This document shows, piece by piece, positions 27,243 to 36,021 of a DNA stretch of 64,000 nt (its first letter is position 1; each line of letters opens with the position of its first letter). The position numbers and the translations under genes are program-made. Where the stretch lies: NCBI RefSeq assembly GCF_001297125.1, contig NZ_LHPC01000025.1, forward strand, positions 186,001-250,000, read 5' to 3'. The notes beneath the pieces were generated by a model, which saw nothing but the letters and a program-made list of their open reading frames with translations, was not told the origin of the DNA and did not search any database. The stretch comes from Pseudomonas sp. RIT-PI-q (GTDB lineage: Bacteria > Pseudomonadota > Gammaproteobacteria > Pseudomonadales > Pseudomonadaceae).

Positions 27243-28541
27243 ATGACCACAGCGCCCTCGAGCATCGCGCAGCCATCACAGTCCGCACGACCGCTGACCC
27301 GCAACGACTACAAGACTTTATCGCTGTCTGCCCTCGGCGGCGCGCTGGAGTTCTACGACTTCATCATCTTCGTGTTCTTCGCCACGGTGGTGGGCAAGCT
27401 GTTCTTTCCGGCCGACATGCCCGAGTGGCTACGCCTGATGCAGACCTTCGGCATCTTCGCCGCCGGCTACCTGGCGCGGCCGCTGGGCGGCATCGTGATG
27501 GCGCATTTCGGCGACCTGCTGGGGCGCAAGAAGATGTTCACCCTTAGCATTTTCATGATGGCCGTGCCGACCCTGATCATGGGCCTGCTGCCGACTTACG
27601 CGCAGATAGGCATGTGGGCGCCGATCCTGTTGCTGCTGATGCGGGTGATTCAGGGCGCGGCGATTGGCGGTGAAGTGCCGGGGGCGTGGGTCTTCGTTTC
27701 CGAACACGTGCCGCAACGACACATCGGCTACGCCTGCGGCACCCTGACCTGCGGCCTGACGGCCGGTATTTTGCTGGGCTCGTTGGTCGCCACCGCGATC
27801 AACAGCATTTACACCCCGGTGGAAGTCGCGGATTACGCTTGGCGGATCCCGTTCCTGCTGGGCGGCGTGTTCGGGTTGTTCTCGGTGTACCTGCGTCGCT
27901 GGTTGCACGAAACCCCGGTGTTCGCCGAGCTGCAATTGCGCAAAGCGCTGGCTGAAGAGGTGCCGCTGCGTGCGGTATTGCGTGACCATCGCGGGGCGAT
28001 CCTGATTTCCATGTTGCTGACCTGGCTGCTGTCCGCCGGCATCATCGTGGTCATCCTGATGACTCCGACTGTGTTGCAGACGGTTTATCACTTCTCGCCA
28101 ACCACTGCGTTGCAGGCCAACAGCCTGGCGATCGTGTTCCTCAGCGTGGGCTGCGTCATCTCTGGTGCGCTGGCTGACCGCTTCGGCGCTGGCCGGGTGT
28201 TCGTGTTTGGCAGCGCCGCGCTGCTGATCAGCTCGTGGACCTTCTACCACAGCCTGTTCAACCACCCGCAATGGCTGTTCCCGATGTACGCCCTGACCGG
28301 CTTCCTGGTCGGCACCATCGGCGCCGTGCCATACGTCATGGTCAAAGCCTTCCCGGCGGTGGTGCGCTTCAGCGGCCTGTCGTTCTCCTACAACCTGGCC
28401 TACGCCATCTTCGGCGGCCTGACGCCGATGGTCGTGACGCTGCTGCTCAAGGAAAGCCCGATGGGGCCGGCCTACTACGTAGCGATTATTTGTGGCGTGG
28501 GGATTCTGGTGGGCGCTTATCTTTGGAAGAAGGGGCGCTAA
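27243..28541 (+). CDS. MFS transporter of the metabolite:H+ symporter group
   Basis: The 432-aa inner-membrane protein has 12 predicted helices. Early signature: GGALEFYDFIIFVFFATVVG (helix 1, MHS-family style), FAAGYLARPLGGIVMAHFGD and the loop motif GRKKMF. RVIQGAAIGGEVPGAW is the second family marker. It resembles proline/betaine/citrate symporters, but the substrate cannot be decided. ATG 27243 is taken because the helix-1 spacing then fits; the open frame upstream to 27147 codes an unlike peptide. It is monocistronic and followed by a REP pair and the pst locus. Confidence 0.88.
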   Translation: MTTAPSSIAQPSQSARPLTRNDYKTLSLSALGGALEFYDFIIFVFFATVVGKLFFPADMPEWLRLMQTFGIFAAGYLARPLGGIVMAHFGDLLGRKKMFTLSIFMMAVPTLIMGLLPTYAQIGMWAPILLLLMRVIQGAAIGGEVPGAWVFVSEHVPQRHIGYACGTLTCGLTAGILLGSLVATAINSIYTPVEVADYAWRIPFLLGGVFGLFSVYLRRWLHETPVFAELQLRKALAEEVPLRAVLRDHRGAILISMLLTWLLSAGIIVVILMTPTVLQTVYHFSPTTALQANSLAIVFLSVGCVISGALADRFGAGRVFVFGSAALLISSWTFYHSLFNHPQWLFPMYALTGFLVGTIGAVPYVMVKAFPAVVRFSGLSFSYNLAYAIFGGLTPMVVTLLLKESPMGPAYYVAIICGVGILVGAYLWKKGR

Positions 28542-28568
28542 GCCGACTTTTCTTATCGTCTGCGCTGA

Positions 28569-28636
28569 CGCCTTCGCGGGCAAGCCTCGCTCCTACGGAT
28601 CCAGTTGACCTGTAGGAGCGAGGCTTGCCCGCGAAG
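28569..28636. repeat. REP inverted pair (REPIN)
   Basis: CGCCTTCGCGGGCAAGCCTC at 28569 and GTAGGAGCGAGGCTTGCCCG ending near 28636 form a tight pair of the 'TGTAGGAGCGAGG' subtype, between the MFS gene and the pstS promoter. Confidence 0.9.
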
Positions 28637-28689
28637 AACGATGACGCGAAATATCCTGCAAAAAAGCCGAATGCTGGCCTTTCATCCAA

Positions 28690-28707
28690 TTGTCATATTT
28701 CAGCCAT
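28690..28707 (+). promoter_or_regulatory. Pho box upstream of pstS
   Basis: TTGTCAT-ATTT-CAGCCAT matches the direct-repeat Pho box (two CTGTCAT-like heptamers 11 bp apart), with mismatches in the second half. It lies 68 bp before the pstS start, so PhoB can act here when phosphate is low. Confidence 0.75.
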
Positions 28708-28774
28708 AGAGTGTTCACACGGCCTGCTGATACTTGGCCCCGACTTAACACACCCTATCTGCTAGGAGTAAGGC

Positions 28775-29776
28775 ATGAAACTGAAGCGTTTGATGGCGGC
28801 AATGACTTTTGTCGCTGCTGGCGTTGCGACTGCCAACGCGGTTGCCGCTGTTGACCCTGCGATCCCGAGCTACACCAAGACCACTGGTGTATCGGGCAAC
28901 CTGTCCAGCGTCGGCTCCGATACCCTGGCCAACCTCATGACCCTGTGGGCTGAGAACTACAAAAAAGAATACCCGAACGTCAACATCCAGATTCAGGCCG
29001 CTGGCTCCGCCACTGCGCCACCTGCGCTGACTGAAGGCACCGCTAACCTGGGCCCGATGAGCCGCAAGATGAAGGACACCGAACTGGCTGCCTTCGAGCA
29101 GAAGTACGGCTACAAGCCAACCGCAATCCCGGTTGCCGTGGACGCCCTGGCTGTATTCGTACACAAAGACAACCCGATCCAGCACCTGACCATGGAACAA
29201 GTCGACGCGATCTTCTCGTCTACTCGTCTGTGCGGCGCTAAAACCGACGTCAAGACCTGGGGCGACCTGGGTGTGACCGGCGACCTGGCCAACAAGCCGG
29301 TTCAACTGTTCGGCCGTAACTCGGTATCCGGCACTTATGGCTACTTCAAAGAAGAAGCCCTGTGCAAAGGCGACTACAAGCCAAACGTCAACGAACAACC
29401 AGGCTCGGCTTCGGTCGTGCAGTCGATCAGCTCCTCGCTGAACGGCGTTGGTTACTCGGGCATCGGCTACAAGACCGCTAGCGTGAAGACCGTGGCACTG
29501 GCCAAGAAAGGCAGCACTGACTTCATCGAAGACACCGAAGAAAACGCCCTGAACGGCAAATACCCGCTGTCGCGTTTCCTCTACGTCTACGTCAACAAAG
29601 CCCCGAACAAGCCTCTGGCCCCGCTGGAAGCCGAGTTCGTGAAACTGGTTCTGTCCAAGCAGGGCCAGGAAGTTGTGGTGAAAGACGGCTACATCCCACT
29701 GCCAGCCAAGGTTGCTGCAAAAGCACTGGCTGACCTGGGTCTCGCGGAAGGCGGCGCTGAAGTCGCAAAAAAGTAA
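28775..29776 (+). CDS. pstS: Periplasmic phosphate-binding protein
   Basis: The 333-aa protein carries a signal peptide of about 24 residues and captures inorganic phosphate for the Pst ABC importer. [27 protein letters not shown] with LGPMSRKMK, and [19 protein letters not shown] are the phosphate-pocket segments of this family. It starts behind a good AGGAG and a Pho box. A GC hairpin and a REP pair separate it from pstC, which has its own Pho box, so PstS can be made in excess of the membrane parts. Lys and Asn codon choice is strongly optimised, as for a highly expressed protein. Confidence 0.97.
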   Translation: MKLKRLMAAMTFVAAGVATANAVAAVDPAIPSYTKTTGVSGNLSSVGSDTLANLMTLWAENYKKEYPNVNIQIQAAGSATAPPALTEGTANLGPMSRKMKDTELAAFEQKYGYKPTAIPVAVDALAVFVHKDNPIQHLTMEQVDAIFSSTRLCGAKTDVKTWGDLGVTGDLANKPVQLFGRNSVSGTYGYFKEEALCKGDYKPNVNEQPGSASVVQSISSSLNGVGYSGIGYKTASVKTVALAKKGSTDFIEDTEENALNGKYPLSRFLYVYVNKAPNKPLAPLEAEFVKLVLSKQGQEVVVKDGYIPLPAKVAAKALADLGLAEGGAEVAKK

Positions 29777-29807
29777 CACCCTAGGCCCGGGGCTCGCCCC
29801 GGACCTG

Positions 29808-29900
29808 TGTAGGAGCGAAGCTTGCTCGCGAAAGCGGTGGGTCAGCCAACAGTGATGTTGAATGTGCCGACGCCTTCGCGGGCAAGCCTCGCTCCTACAA
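29808..29900. repeat. REP inverted pair (REPIN) between pstS and pstC
   Basis: TGTAGGAGCGAAGCTTGCTC at 29808 and its partner GGCAAGCCTCGCTCCTACAA ending at 29900. The position directly after pstS, behind a GC hairpin at about 29782-29804, could stabilise the pstS mRNA end. Confidence 0.88.
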
Positions 29901-29978
29901 ATGCCGGTCAATACCGGCCCCCCAAATTTCCGGTCCACTGCCAGTTTCCGCTGGCGGCGGATTTGTTGCGTCACTGCA

Positions 29979-29996
29979 TTGTCATCTTTCTGTCAT
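29979..29996 (+). promoter_or_regulatory. Pho box upstream of pstC
   Basis: TTGTCAT-CTTT-CTGTCAT is close to the ideal Pho box, closer than the one before pstS. It lies only 23 bp before the pstC ATG, so the transcript leader would be very short or translation may begin at a later ATG (30043). Confidence 0.85.
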
Positions 29997-30018
29997 ACAG
30001 GATCGCTAGGGTGTGCGC

Positions 30019-32301
30019 ATGAATGATCTGGCCAATTCCACCATGACTACTAATCCCCCCAAGCGAATTGATTTCAATACGCCTGAGTTGCAACGCAAGC
30101 GCCGTATTCGCGCGCTTAAAGATCGCCTGACCCGCTGGTACGTCCTTGTGGGCGGCCTTGCCGTTCTCGGCGCGATCACGCTGATCTTTTTCTTCCTTGC
30201 CTACGTCGTCGCGCCGCTGTTCCAGGGTGCGAGCCTGACCGCCAAGGACGCCATCACACCAGCCTGGATGCAAGACGCCGGCAAGCCGTTGCTGATCTCC
30301 CTGGAAGAACAGAACCAGGTGGCCATGCGGGTTTCCGACAAGGGCCAGGCGCTGTTCTTTGATATCGACAGTGGCGCCGAACTCAAGCGCGTCGATTTGC
30401 CGATCCCGGCCGGCACGACCGTGACCGCCATCGCCGAAGACCAACCGGGCCATCCATTGGTCGCGGTGGGCTTGTCCAACGGTCAGGCGCTGGTGTTCCG
30501 TCACACGTATAAAGTCAGCTACCCGGACGGCAAGAAGACTATCTCGCCGGCTGTCGAATACCCGTACGGTCAAGCGCCGATCGCGTTGAATGAGGCGGGC
30601 GGGGCGCTGGAGCACGTCAGCCTTAACGCCACAGACACCACCCTGATGCTGGTCGGCGCCACCGGTTCGCAACTCAATGTGCTTTCGCTGTCCAGCGAAG
30701 AAAACATGATGACCGGCGAAGTGACCACCGAGCAGAAGCGCATCGATCTGCCGCAGATGAACGAGCCGGTGAAGAACATCTTCGTCGACCCGCGTCAGCA
30801 GTGGCTGTACGTGATTAACGGTCGTGCCCAGGCCGACGTGTTCAGCCTGCGCGACAAGAGCCTCAACGGTCGCTACAAACTGCTTGAAGACGGCGAAGCG
30901 CAAATCACCGCCAGTACCCAACTGGTGGGCGGTATCTCGCTGATCCTCGGCGACTCCAAGGGTGGCCTGGCCCAGTGGTTCATGGCTCGCGATCCGGATG
31001 GCGAACTGCGCCTGAAGCAGATCCGTACCTTCCAGATGGGCACCACGCCAATTGTTGAAATCACCGCTGAAGAACGCCGCAAGGGCTTCGTTGCCCTCGA
31101 CGCTTCCGGCAAGCTTGGCGTGTTCCACAGCACCGCCCACCGCACGTTGCTGGTGGATCAGGTTTCCGAAGGCCAAGGCGTATTCGGTCTGTCGCCACGG
31201 GCTAACCGCGTGATCGTCGAAGCCGACGGCAAGCTGCACCCACTGCTGCTGGACAACCCGCACCCGGAAGTTTCCTGGAGCGCGTTGTGGAGCAAAGTCT
31301 GGTACGAGAACTACGACGAGCCTAAATACGTCTGGCAATCGACCGCCGCCAACACCGATTTCGAACCCAAGCTGAGCTTGTCCCCGCTGACGTTCGGTAC
31401 GCTGAAAGCTGCGTTCTACGCCATGCTGCTGGCCGCGCCACTGGCCGTTGCCGCTGCGATCTACACCGCTTACTTCATGGCTCCGGGTATGCGCCGCAAG
31501 GTCAAACCGGTGATCGAGTTGATGGAAGCGATGCCGACGGTGATCCTCGGTTTCTTCGCCGGCCTGTTCCTCGCACCGTATGTCGAAGGGCATCTACCGG
31601 GCATCTTCAGCCTGCTGATGCTCCTGCCGATCGGCATCCTGGTGGCCGGTTTCATCTTCAGCCGCCTGCCTGAATCGATCCGCCTGAAAGTGCCGGACGG
31701 CTGGGAAAGCGCGATCCTGATCCCGGTGATCCTGTTCGTCGGCTGGCTCTCGCTGTACATGAGCCCGTACATGGAAACCTGGTTCTTCGGCGGCGACATG
31801 CGCATGTGGATCTCCCACGATCTGGGCATTACCTACGACCAGCGCAACGCACTGGTGGTCGGTCTGGCCATGGGTTTCGCGGTGATCCCGAACATCTACT
31901 CCATCGCCGAAGACGCCGTGTTCAGCGTGCCTCGCGGCCTGACCCTCGGCTCCCTGGCCCTCGGTGCTACGCCGTGGCAGACCATGACTCGCGTGGTGAT
32001 CCTCACCGCCAGCCCGGGCATCTTCTCGGCGCTGATGATCGGCATGGGCCGTGCGGTCGGTGAAACGATGATCGTGCTGATGGCCACCGGTAACACCCCG
32101 GTCATGGAAATGAACCTGTTCGAAGGCCTGCGCACACTGGCCGCCAACGTCGCGGTGGAAATGCCGGAGTCGGAAGTCGGCGGCAGCCACTACCGCGTGC
32201 TGTTCCTCTCGGCGCTGGTGCTGCTGTTGTTCACCTTCGTCATGAACACCCTCGCGGAACTGATTCGTCAGCGTCTGCGCAAGAAATACTCGTCGCTTTA
32301 A
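30019..32301 (+). CDS. pstC: Phosphate ABC transporter permease PstC with large extra domain
   Basis: The protein has 760 aa, more than twice the length of E. coli PstC (about 320). One helix near residues 40-65 is followed by a soluble region of about 370 residues (about 70-440), rich in beta-strand-like repeats (DIDSGAELKRVDLP, VAVGLSNGQALVFRH), which should face the periplasm. The permease domain follows: ATP-binding-protein contact loop SLALGATPWQTMTRVVILTASPGI near residues 640-665, GMGRAVGETM, and about six helices. The start at 30019 has AGGGTG upstream; 30043 is an alternative. It forms an operon with pstA (15 bp gap). Confidence 0.93.
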   Translation: MNDLANSTMTTNPPKRIDFNTPELQRKRRIRALKDRLTRWYVLVGGLAVLGAITLIFFFLAYVVAPLFQGASLTAKDAITPAWMQDAGKPLLISLEEQNQVAMRVSDKGQALFFDIDSGAELKRVDLPIPAGTTVTAIAEDQPGHPLVAVGLSNGQALVFRHTYKVSYPDGKKTISPAVEYPYGQAPIALNEAGGALEHVSLNATDTTLMLVGATGSQLNVLSLSSEENMMTGEVTTEQKRIDLPQMNEPVKNIFVDPRQQWLYVINGRAQADVFSLRDKSLNGRYKLLEDGEAQITASTQLVGGISLILGDSKGGLAQWFMARDPDGELRLKQIRTFQMGTTPIVEITAEERRKGFVALDASGKLGVFHSTAHRTLLVDQVSEGQGVFGLSPRANRVIVEADGKLHPLLLDNPHPEVSWSALWSKVWYENYDEPKYVWQSTAANTDFEPKLSLSPLTFGTLKAAFYAMLLAAPLAVAAAIYTAYFMAPGMRRKVKPVIELMEAMPTVILGFFAGLFLAPYVEGHLPGIFSLLMLLPIGILVAGFIFSRLPESIRLKVPDGWESAILIPVILFVGWLSLYMSPYMETWFFGGDMRMWISHDLGITYDQRNALVVGLAMGFAVIPNIYSIAEDAVFSVPRGLTLGSLALGATPWQTMTRVVILTASPGIFSALMIGMGRAVGETMIVLMATGNTPVMEMNLFEGLRTLAANVAVEMPESEVGGSHYRVLFLSALVLLLFTFVMNTLAELIRQRLRKKYSSL

Positions 32302-32316
32302 GAAAGGTAGAAGTCT

Positions 32317-33987
32317 GTGAAACAGAACTCCCTGAATGGATGGTTCAAGAGCGGCGCCCCCGGCGTCTGGATCAGCGGTGGCGCGGTGTCCATCGCGGTC
32401 ATCATGACCATTGGCCTGCTGGCAGTGATTGCCGTGCGTGGCCTGGGTCATTTTTGGCCGGCGGACCTGATACACGCCAGCTACGACGTACCGGGCCAGG
32501 CTAATCACCTGGTCATCGGCGAAGTGGTACAGAAAGAAGAAGTGCCGCGCGAGCGCCTGAAAAGCGCTGGCTTGCCGGTGCCCGATCAGGGCCCGGAGTT
32601 CATGACCCGCGAGCTGATCAAAGTCGGCAACCGTGACCTGAACGGCAACGACTTCACCTGGATCGTCGGCGAGTGGCTGACCAACCAGAAGACGCCGCCA
32701 GAGCTGATGACCATTGAGCGTCGCGAGAGGGGCAATTTCTACGGCTACCTGGTCAACGTCAAACAGGACGGCAAGGTCATCGCTGAAGGCGAGGCCGCGT
32801 GGCCAGAGCTGCAGGCGCGCGTGGATCGCGTCAACAAGCTCGCGGCACAGCTCAAGTCCCTGGAGAAATCCGACATCGGCGCGATCAACGCCGGCCTGGA
32901 ACGCATCCGTCTGCACAGTCGCAAACTGGAACTGGCAGGCCAACTGGACGCCACCGCACAAGCGGACATGGAATCCGAGCGCGCCGAACTGAACGCCCGT
33001 TATCAGGACATCGAAGCACGCCTGAGCGATTTGCACGCGCAGTTCAACCGCGACAGCCTCACCGCTCGCGATGCCAACGGCAAAGAGCTCGAAATCGGCA
33101 TCGGCAAAGTGGTTCACGCCTACCAGCCGAATGCGATGGGCACCTTTACCAAAGTCGGCTTCTACTTCAGCAAGATGTGGGAGTTCCTCAGCGACGACCC
33201 GCGTGAAGCGAACACCGAAGGCGGGATCTTCCCGGCGATCTTCGGCACCGTGATGATGACGCTGATCATGGCCATGATCGTTACCCCGTTCGGCGTATTG
33301 GCGGCCGTCTACTTGCGCGAATATGCCAAGCAGAACGTGTTGACCCGGATTATCCGCATCGCCGTGAACAACCTGGCGGGCGTTCCGGCGATCGTTTACG
33401 GGGTGTTCGGCCTGGGCTTCTTCGTTTATGTGTTGGGTGGCTCGGTCGACCGGTTGTTCTTCCCTGAAGCACTGCCGGCGCCGACCTTCGGTACGCCGGG
33501 CCTGCTATGGGCTTCCCTGACCCTGGCGCTGCTGGCGGTGCCGGTGGTGATCGTGGCGACCGAAGAAGGCCTGGCGCGGATTCCTCGCACCGTGCGTGAA
33601 GGCTCGTTGGCCCTCGGCGCGACCAAGGCTGAAACCTTGTGGAAAATCGTGCTGCCAATGGCCAGCCCGGCGATGATGACCGGGATGATCCTCGCCGTGG
33701 CTCGCGCCGCCGGTGAAGTGGCACCGCTGATGCTGGTGGGCGTGGTGAAACTGGCGCCGTCGCTGCCGGTGGATGGCAACTACCCGTACTTGCACCTGGA
33801 CCAGAAGATCATGCACTTGGGCTTCCACATCTATGACGTCGGCTTCCAGAGCCCGAACGTCGAAGCCGCGCGGCCGCTGGTGTACGCCACGGCGCTGCTG
33901 CTGGTGCTGGTGATCGCCACGTTGAACCTGTCGGCGGTGTGGATTCGTAACCACCTGCGCGAAAAATACAAAGCACTGGACAGTTAA
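32317..33987 (+). CDS. pstA: Phosphate ABC transporter permease PstA with large extra domain
   Basis: The 556-aa permease starts at GTG (32317) behind AAGGTAG; no ATG fits. E. coli PstA is about 296 aa. Here a first helix (about 18-42) is followed by about 260 extra residues containing a charged coiled coil (about 150-240, with repeated Arg/Glu/Leu). Then comes the transmembrane domain (about 295-545) with SLALGATKAETLWKIVLP, the ATPase contact loop, and ARAAGEVAPLM. Both Pst permeases in this operon are enlarged, so the two extra domains may pair outside the membrane. A REP pair separates it from pstB. Confidence 0.93.
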   Translation: MKQNSLNGWFKSGAPGVWISGGAVSIAVIMTIGLLAVIAVRGLGHFWPADLIHASYDVPGQANHLVIGEVVQKEEVPRERLKSAGLPVPDQGPEFMTRELIKVGNRDLNGNDFTWIVGEWLTNQKTPPELMTIERRERGNFYGYLVNVKQDGKVIAEGEAAWPELQARVDRVNKLAAQLKSLEKSDIGAINAGLERIRLHSRKLELAGQLDATAQADMESERAELNARYQDIEARLSDLHAQFNRDSLTARDANGKELEIGIGKVVHAYQPNAMGTFTKVGFYFSKMWEFLSDDPREANTEGGIFPAIFGTVMMTLIMAMIVTPFGVLAAVYLREYAKQNVLTRIIRIAVNNLAGVPAIVYGVFGLGFFVYVLGGSVDRLFFPEALPAPTFGTPGLLWASLTLALLAVPVVIVATEEGLARIPRTVREGSLALGATKAETLWKIVLPMASPAMMTGMILAVARAAGEVAPLMLVGVVKLAPSLPVDGNYPYLHLDQKIMHLGFHIYDVGFQSPNVEAARPLVYATALLLVLVIATLNLSAVWIRNHLREKYKALDS

Positions 33988-34010
33988 ATTTGCAGGTCGG
34001 CGCGGCCCCT

Positions 34011-34099
34011 TGTGGGAGCTGGCTTGCCTGCGATGGCACCACCGCGGTGTTCCTGAAAGACCGCGTCGTCTGCATCGCAGGCAAGCCAGCTCCCACAGG
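34011..34099. repeat. REP inverted pair (REPIN) between pstA and pstB
   Basis: TTGTGGGAGCTGGCTTGCCT at 34011 and GCAAGCCAGCTCCCACAGGG ending near 34100 form a pair of the GCTGGCTTGCCTGC subtype inside the pst operon. Confidence 0.9.
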
Positions 34100-34188
34100 G
34101 ACCGGCGTCCGATAGAGATTTTGAGTAAGCCGCTGGCTACGAGGCCAGCGGTTCAAAGAACCGAATTTGTTAGCACAGGGAGCCTCCC

Positions 34189-35022
34189 ATGCAGCACGAA
34201 GCACACACCCACGGCATCAACATGTCGGCTCTGGGTCGCGACAAACAGAGCTTGAGCCTCGAGCAGGAAACCGTCGCCATCGAAGTGCCGGGCCTGAGCC
34301 TGTTCTACGGCGAGAAACAAGCGCTGTACGACGTCAGCATGAACATTCCGAAACAGCGCGTGACCGCCTTCATCGGCCCGTCCGGCTGCGGCAAGTCCAC
34401 GCTGCTGCGTACGTTCAACCGCATGAACGACCTGGTGGATGGCTGCCGCGTAGAAGGTGAAATCAACCTGTACGGCAACAACATCTACCGCAAGGGCGAA
34501 GACGTGGCCGAGCTGCGTCGTCGCGTCGGCATGGTGTTCCAGAAGCCGAACCCGTTCCCCAAAACCATCTACGAGAACGTGGTCTACGGCCTGCGCATCC
34601 AGGGCATCAACAAGAAGCGCATCCTCGACGAAGCCGTCGAGTGGGCGTTGAAGGGCGCAGCGCTGTGGGACGAGGTCAAAGACCGTCTGCATGAATCGGC
34701 ACTCGGCCTGTCCGGTGGTCAACAGCAACGTCTGGTGATTGCTCGCACCATCGCCGTGGAGCCAGAAGTGTTGCTGCTCGACGAGCCGTGCTCGGCACTC
34801 GACCCGATCTCGACACTGAAAGTCGAAGAGCTGATCTACGAATTGAAATCGAAGTTCACCATCGTCATCGTGACCCACAACATGCAACAGGCCGCTCGGG
34901 TTTCCGACTACACGGCGTTCATGTACATGGGCAAACTGGTGGAATTCGGCGACACCGACACCCTGTTCACCAATCCGGCGAAGAAGCAGACCGAAGACTA
35001 CATCACCGGTCGCTACGGCTAG
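34189..35022 (+). CDS. pstB: Phosphate import ATP-binding protein
   Basis: The 277-aa ABC ATPase drives the Pst importer. Walker A is GPSGCGKST (residues 63-71), the signature LSGGQQQR lies at about 179-186, Walker B is VLLLDEP, and the switch His is in VTHNMQQA. Conserved Pst-specific segments are NRMNDL and FQKPNPFP. The N-terminus has about 30 extra residues before the usual start (His-rich, HEAHTHGIN); a second ATG at residue 12 is possible, but the first has GGGAGCCTCCC upstream. phoU follows after 70 bp. Confidence 0.97.
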   Translation: MQHEAHTHGINMSALGRDKQSLSLEQETVAIEVPGLSLFYGEKQALYDVSMNIPKQRVTAFIGPSGCGKSTLLRTFNRMNDLVDGCRVEGEINLYGNNIYRKGEDVAELRRRVGMVFQKPNPFPKTIYENVVYGLRIQGINKKRILDEAVEWALKGAALWDEVKDRLHESALGLSGGQQQRLVIARTIAVEPEVLLLDEPCSALDPISTLKVEELIYELKSKFTIVIVTHNMQQAARVSDYTAFMYMGKLVEFGDTDTLFTNPAKKQTEDYITGRYG

Positions 35023-35092
35023 GAGCTGTGGTTGCTGATTGAACTGACGCTGCGGTCCACCGCACCTTACCGGACGCTCCAAGGACGCCAAC

Positions 35093-35854
35093 ATGATTAG
35101 TAAAGAAGGCCTTACCCATCACATCTCTGCGCAGTTCAACGCTGAGCTCGAGGAAGTGCGCAGCCACCTCCTGGCCATGGGCGGGCTGGTTGAAAAGCAA
35201 GTCAACGATGCGGTCACCGCGCTGATCGAGGCCGATTCCGGCCTGGCCCAGCAGGTTCGCGAAATCGACGACCAGATCAATCAGATGGAACGCAACATCG
35301 ACGAAGAATGCCTGCGCATTCTGGCCCGTCGTCAGCCGGCGGCCTCTGACTTGCGCCTGATCATCAGCATCTCCAAGTCGGTGATCGACCTGGAGCGCAT
35401 CGGCGATGAGTCCACCAAGATCGCCCGCCGCGCCATTCAATTGTGCGAAGAAGGCGAAGCCCCGCGCGGTTACGTCGAGGTGCGCCACATCGGCGACCAG
35501 GTGCGCAACATGGTACGCGACGCACTGGACGCCTTTGCCCGTTTCGACGCCGACCTGGCGTTGTCGGTGGCGCAGTACGACAAGATCATCGACCGCGAAT
35601 ACAAGACCGCCCTGCGGGAACTGGCGACCTACATGATGGAAGACCCACGCTCTATCTCGCGGGTCTTGAGCATCATTTGGGTGCTGCGTTCCCTGGAGCG
35701 GATCGGCGACCACGCGCGCAACATCTCGGAGCTGGTGATTTACCTGGTGCGCGGCACCGACGTACGTCACCTGGGCCTCAAGCGCATGAAAGAAGAAGTT
35801 GAAGGCACAAGTGGCGAAAGCGCTAATGTTCCGGGCAAAGTTGACGATAAGTAA
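35093..35854 (+). CDS. phoU: Phosphate signalling protein PhoU
   Basis: The 253-aa cytoplasmic protein contains two three-helix PhoU repeats. Each has an acidic metal-binding motif: ERIGDESTKIARRA (about 102-115) and ERIGDHARNISELV (about 203-216). It links the Pst transporter to PhoR so that the Pho regulon is silent when phosphate is plentiful. CAAGGACGCCAAC precedes the ATG. It closes the pst operon and is followed by a strong terminator. Confidence 0.97.
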   Translation: MISKEGLTHHISAQFNAELEEVRSHLLAMGGLVEKQVNDAVTALIEADSGLAQQVREIDDQINQMERNIDEECLRILARRQPAASDLRLIISISKSVIDLERIGDESTKIARRAIQLCEEGEAPRGYVEVRHIGDQVRNMVRDALDAFARFDADLALSVAQYDKIIDREYKTALRELATYMMEDPRSISRVLSIIWVLRSLERIGDHARNISELVIYLVRGTDVRHLGLKRMKEEVEGTSGESANVPGKVDDK

Positions 35855-35869
35855 GATTGCCTGAGAAAA

Positions 35870-35898
35870 GCGCCCGGCCTTTTGGCCGGGCGTTTTTG
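35870..35898 (+). terminator. Rho-independent terminator of the pst-phoU operon
   Basis: CGCCCGGCC and GGCCGGGCG pair perfectly around TTTT and are followed by TTTTTGTTTG. It lies 16 bp past the phoU stop. Confidence 0.95.
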
Positions 35899-36021
35899 TT
35901 TGCGGTTTATAAAGTCGACAGCAGCACCCGCGAACGTAAAGTCCCGGCGTGACTGAAGGTTTTTGGCAATGTGCCATCAGCAAGACGGTATGCTTGCCGG
36001 GATTTTTTAAAGGGGTGATGG

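Noticed and set aside
31594..33117. Minus-strand frame of 507 codons across pstC and pstA
   Set aside because: It covers the end of pstC and start of pstA on the wrong strand and is His/Gln/Asp-rich without any domain; pstC and pstA are certain.
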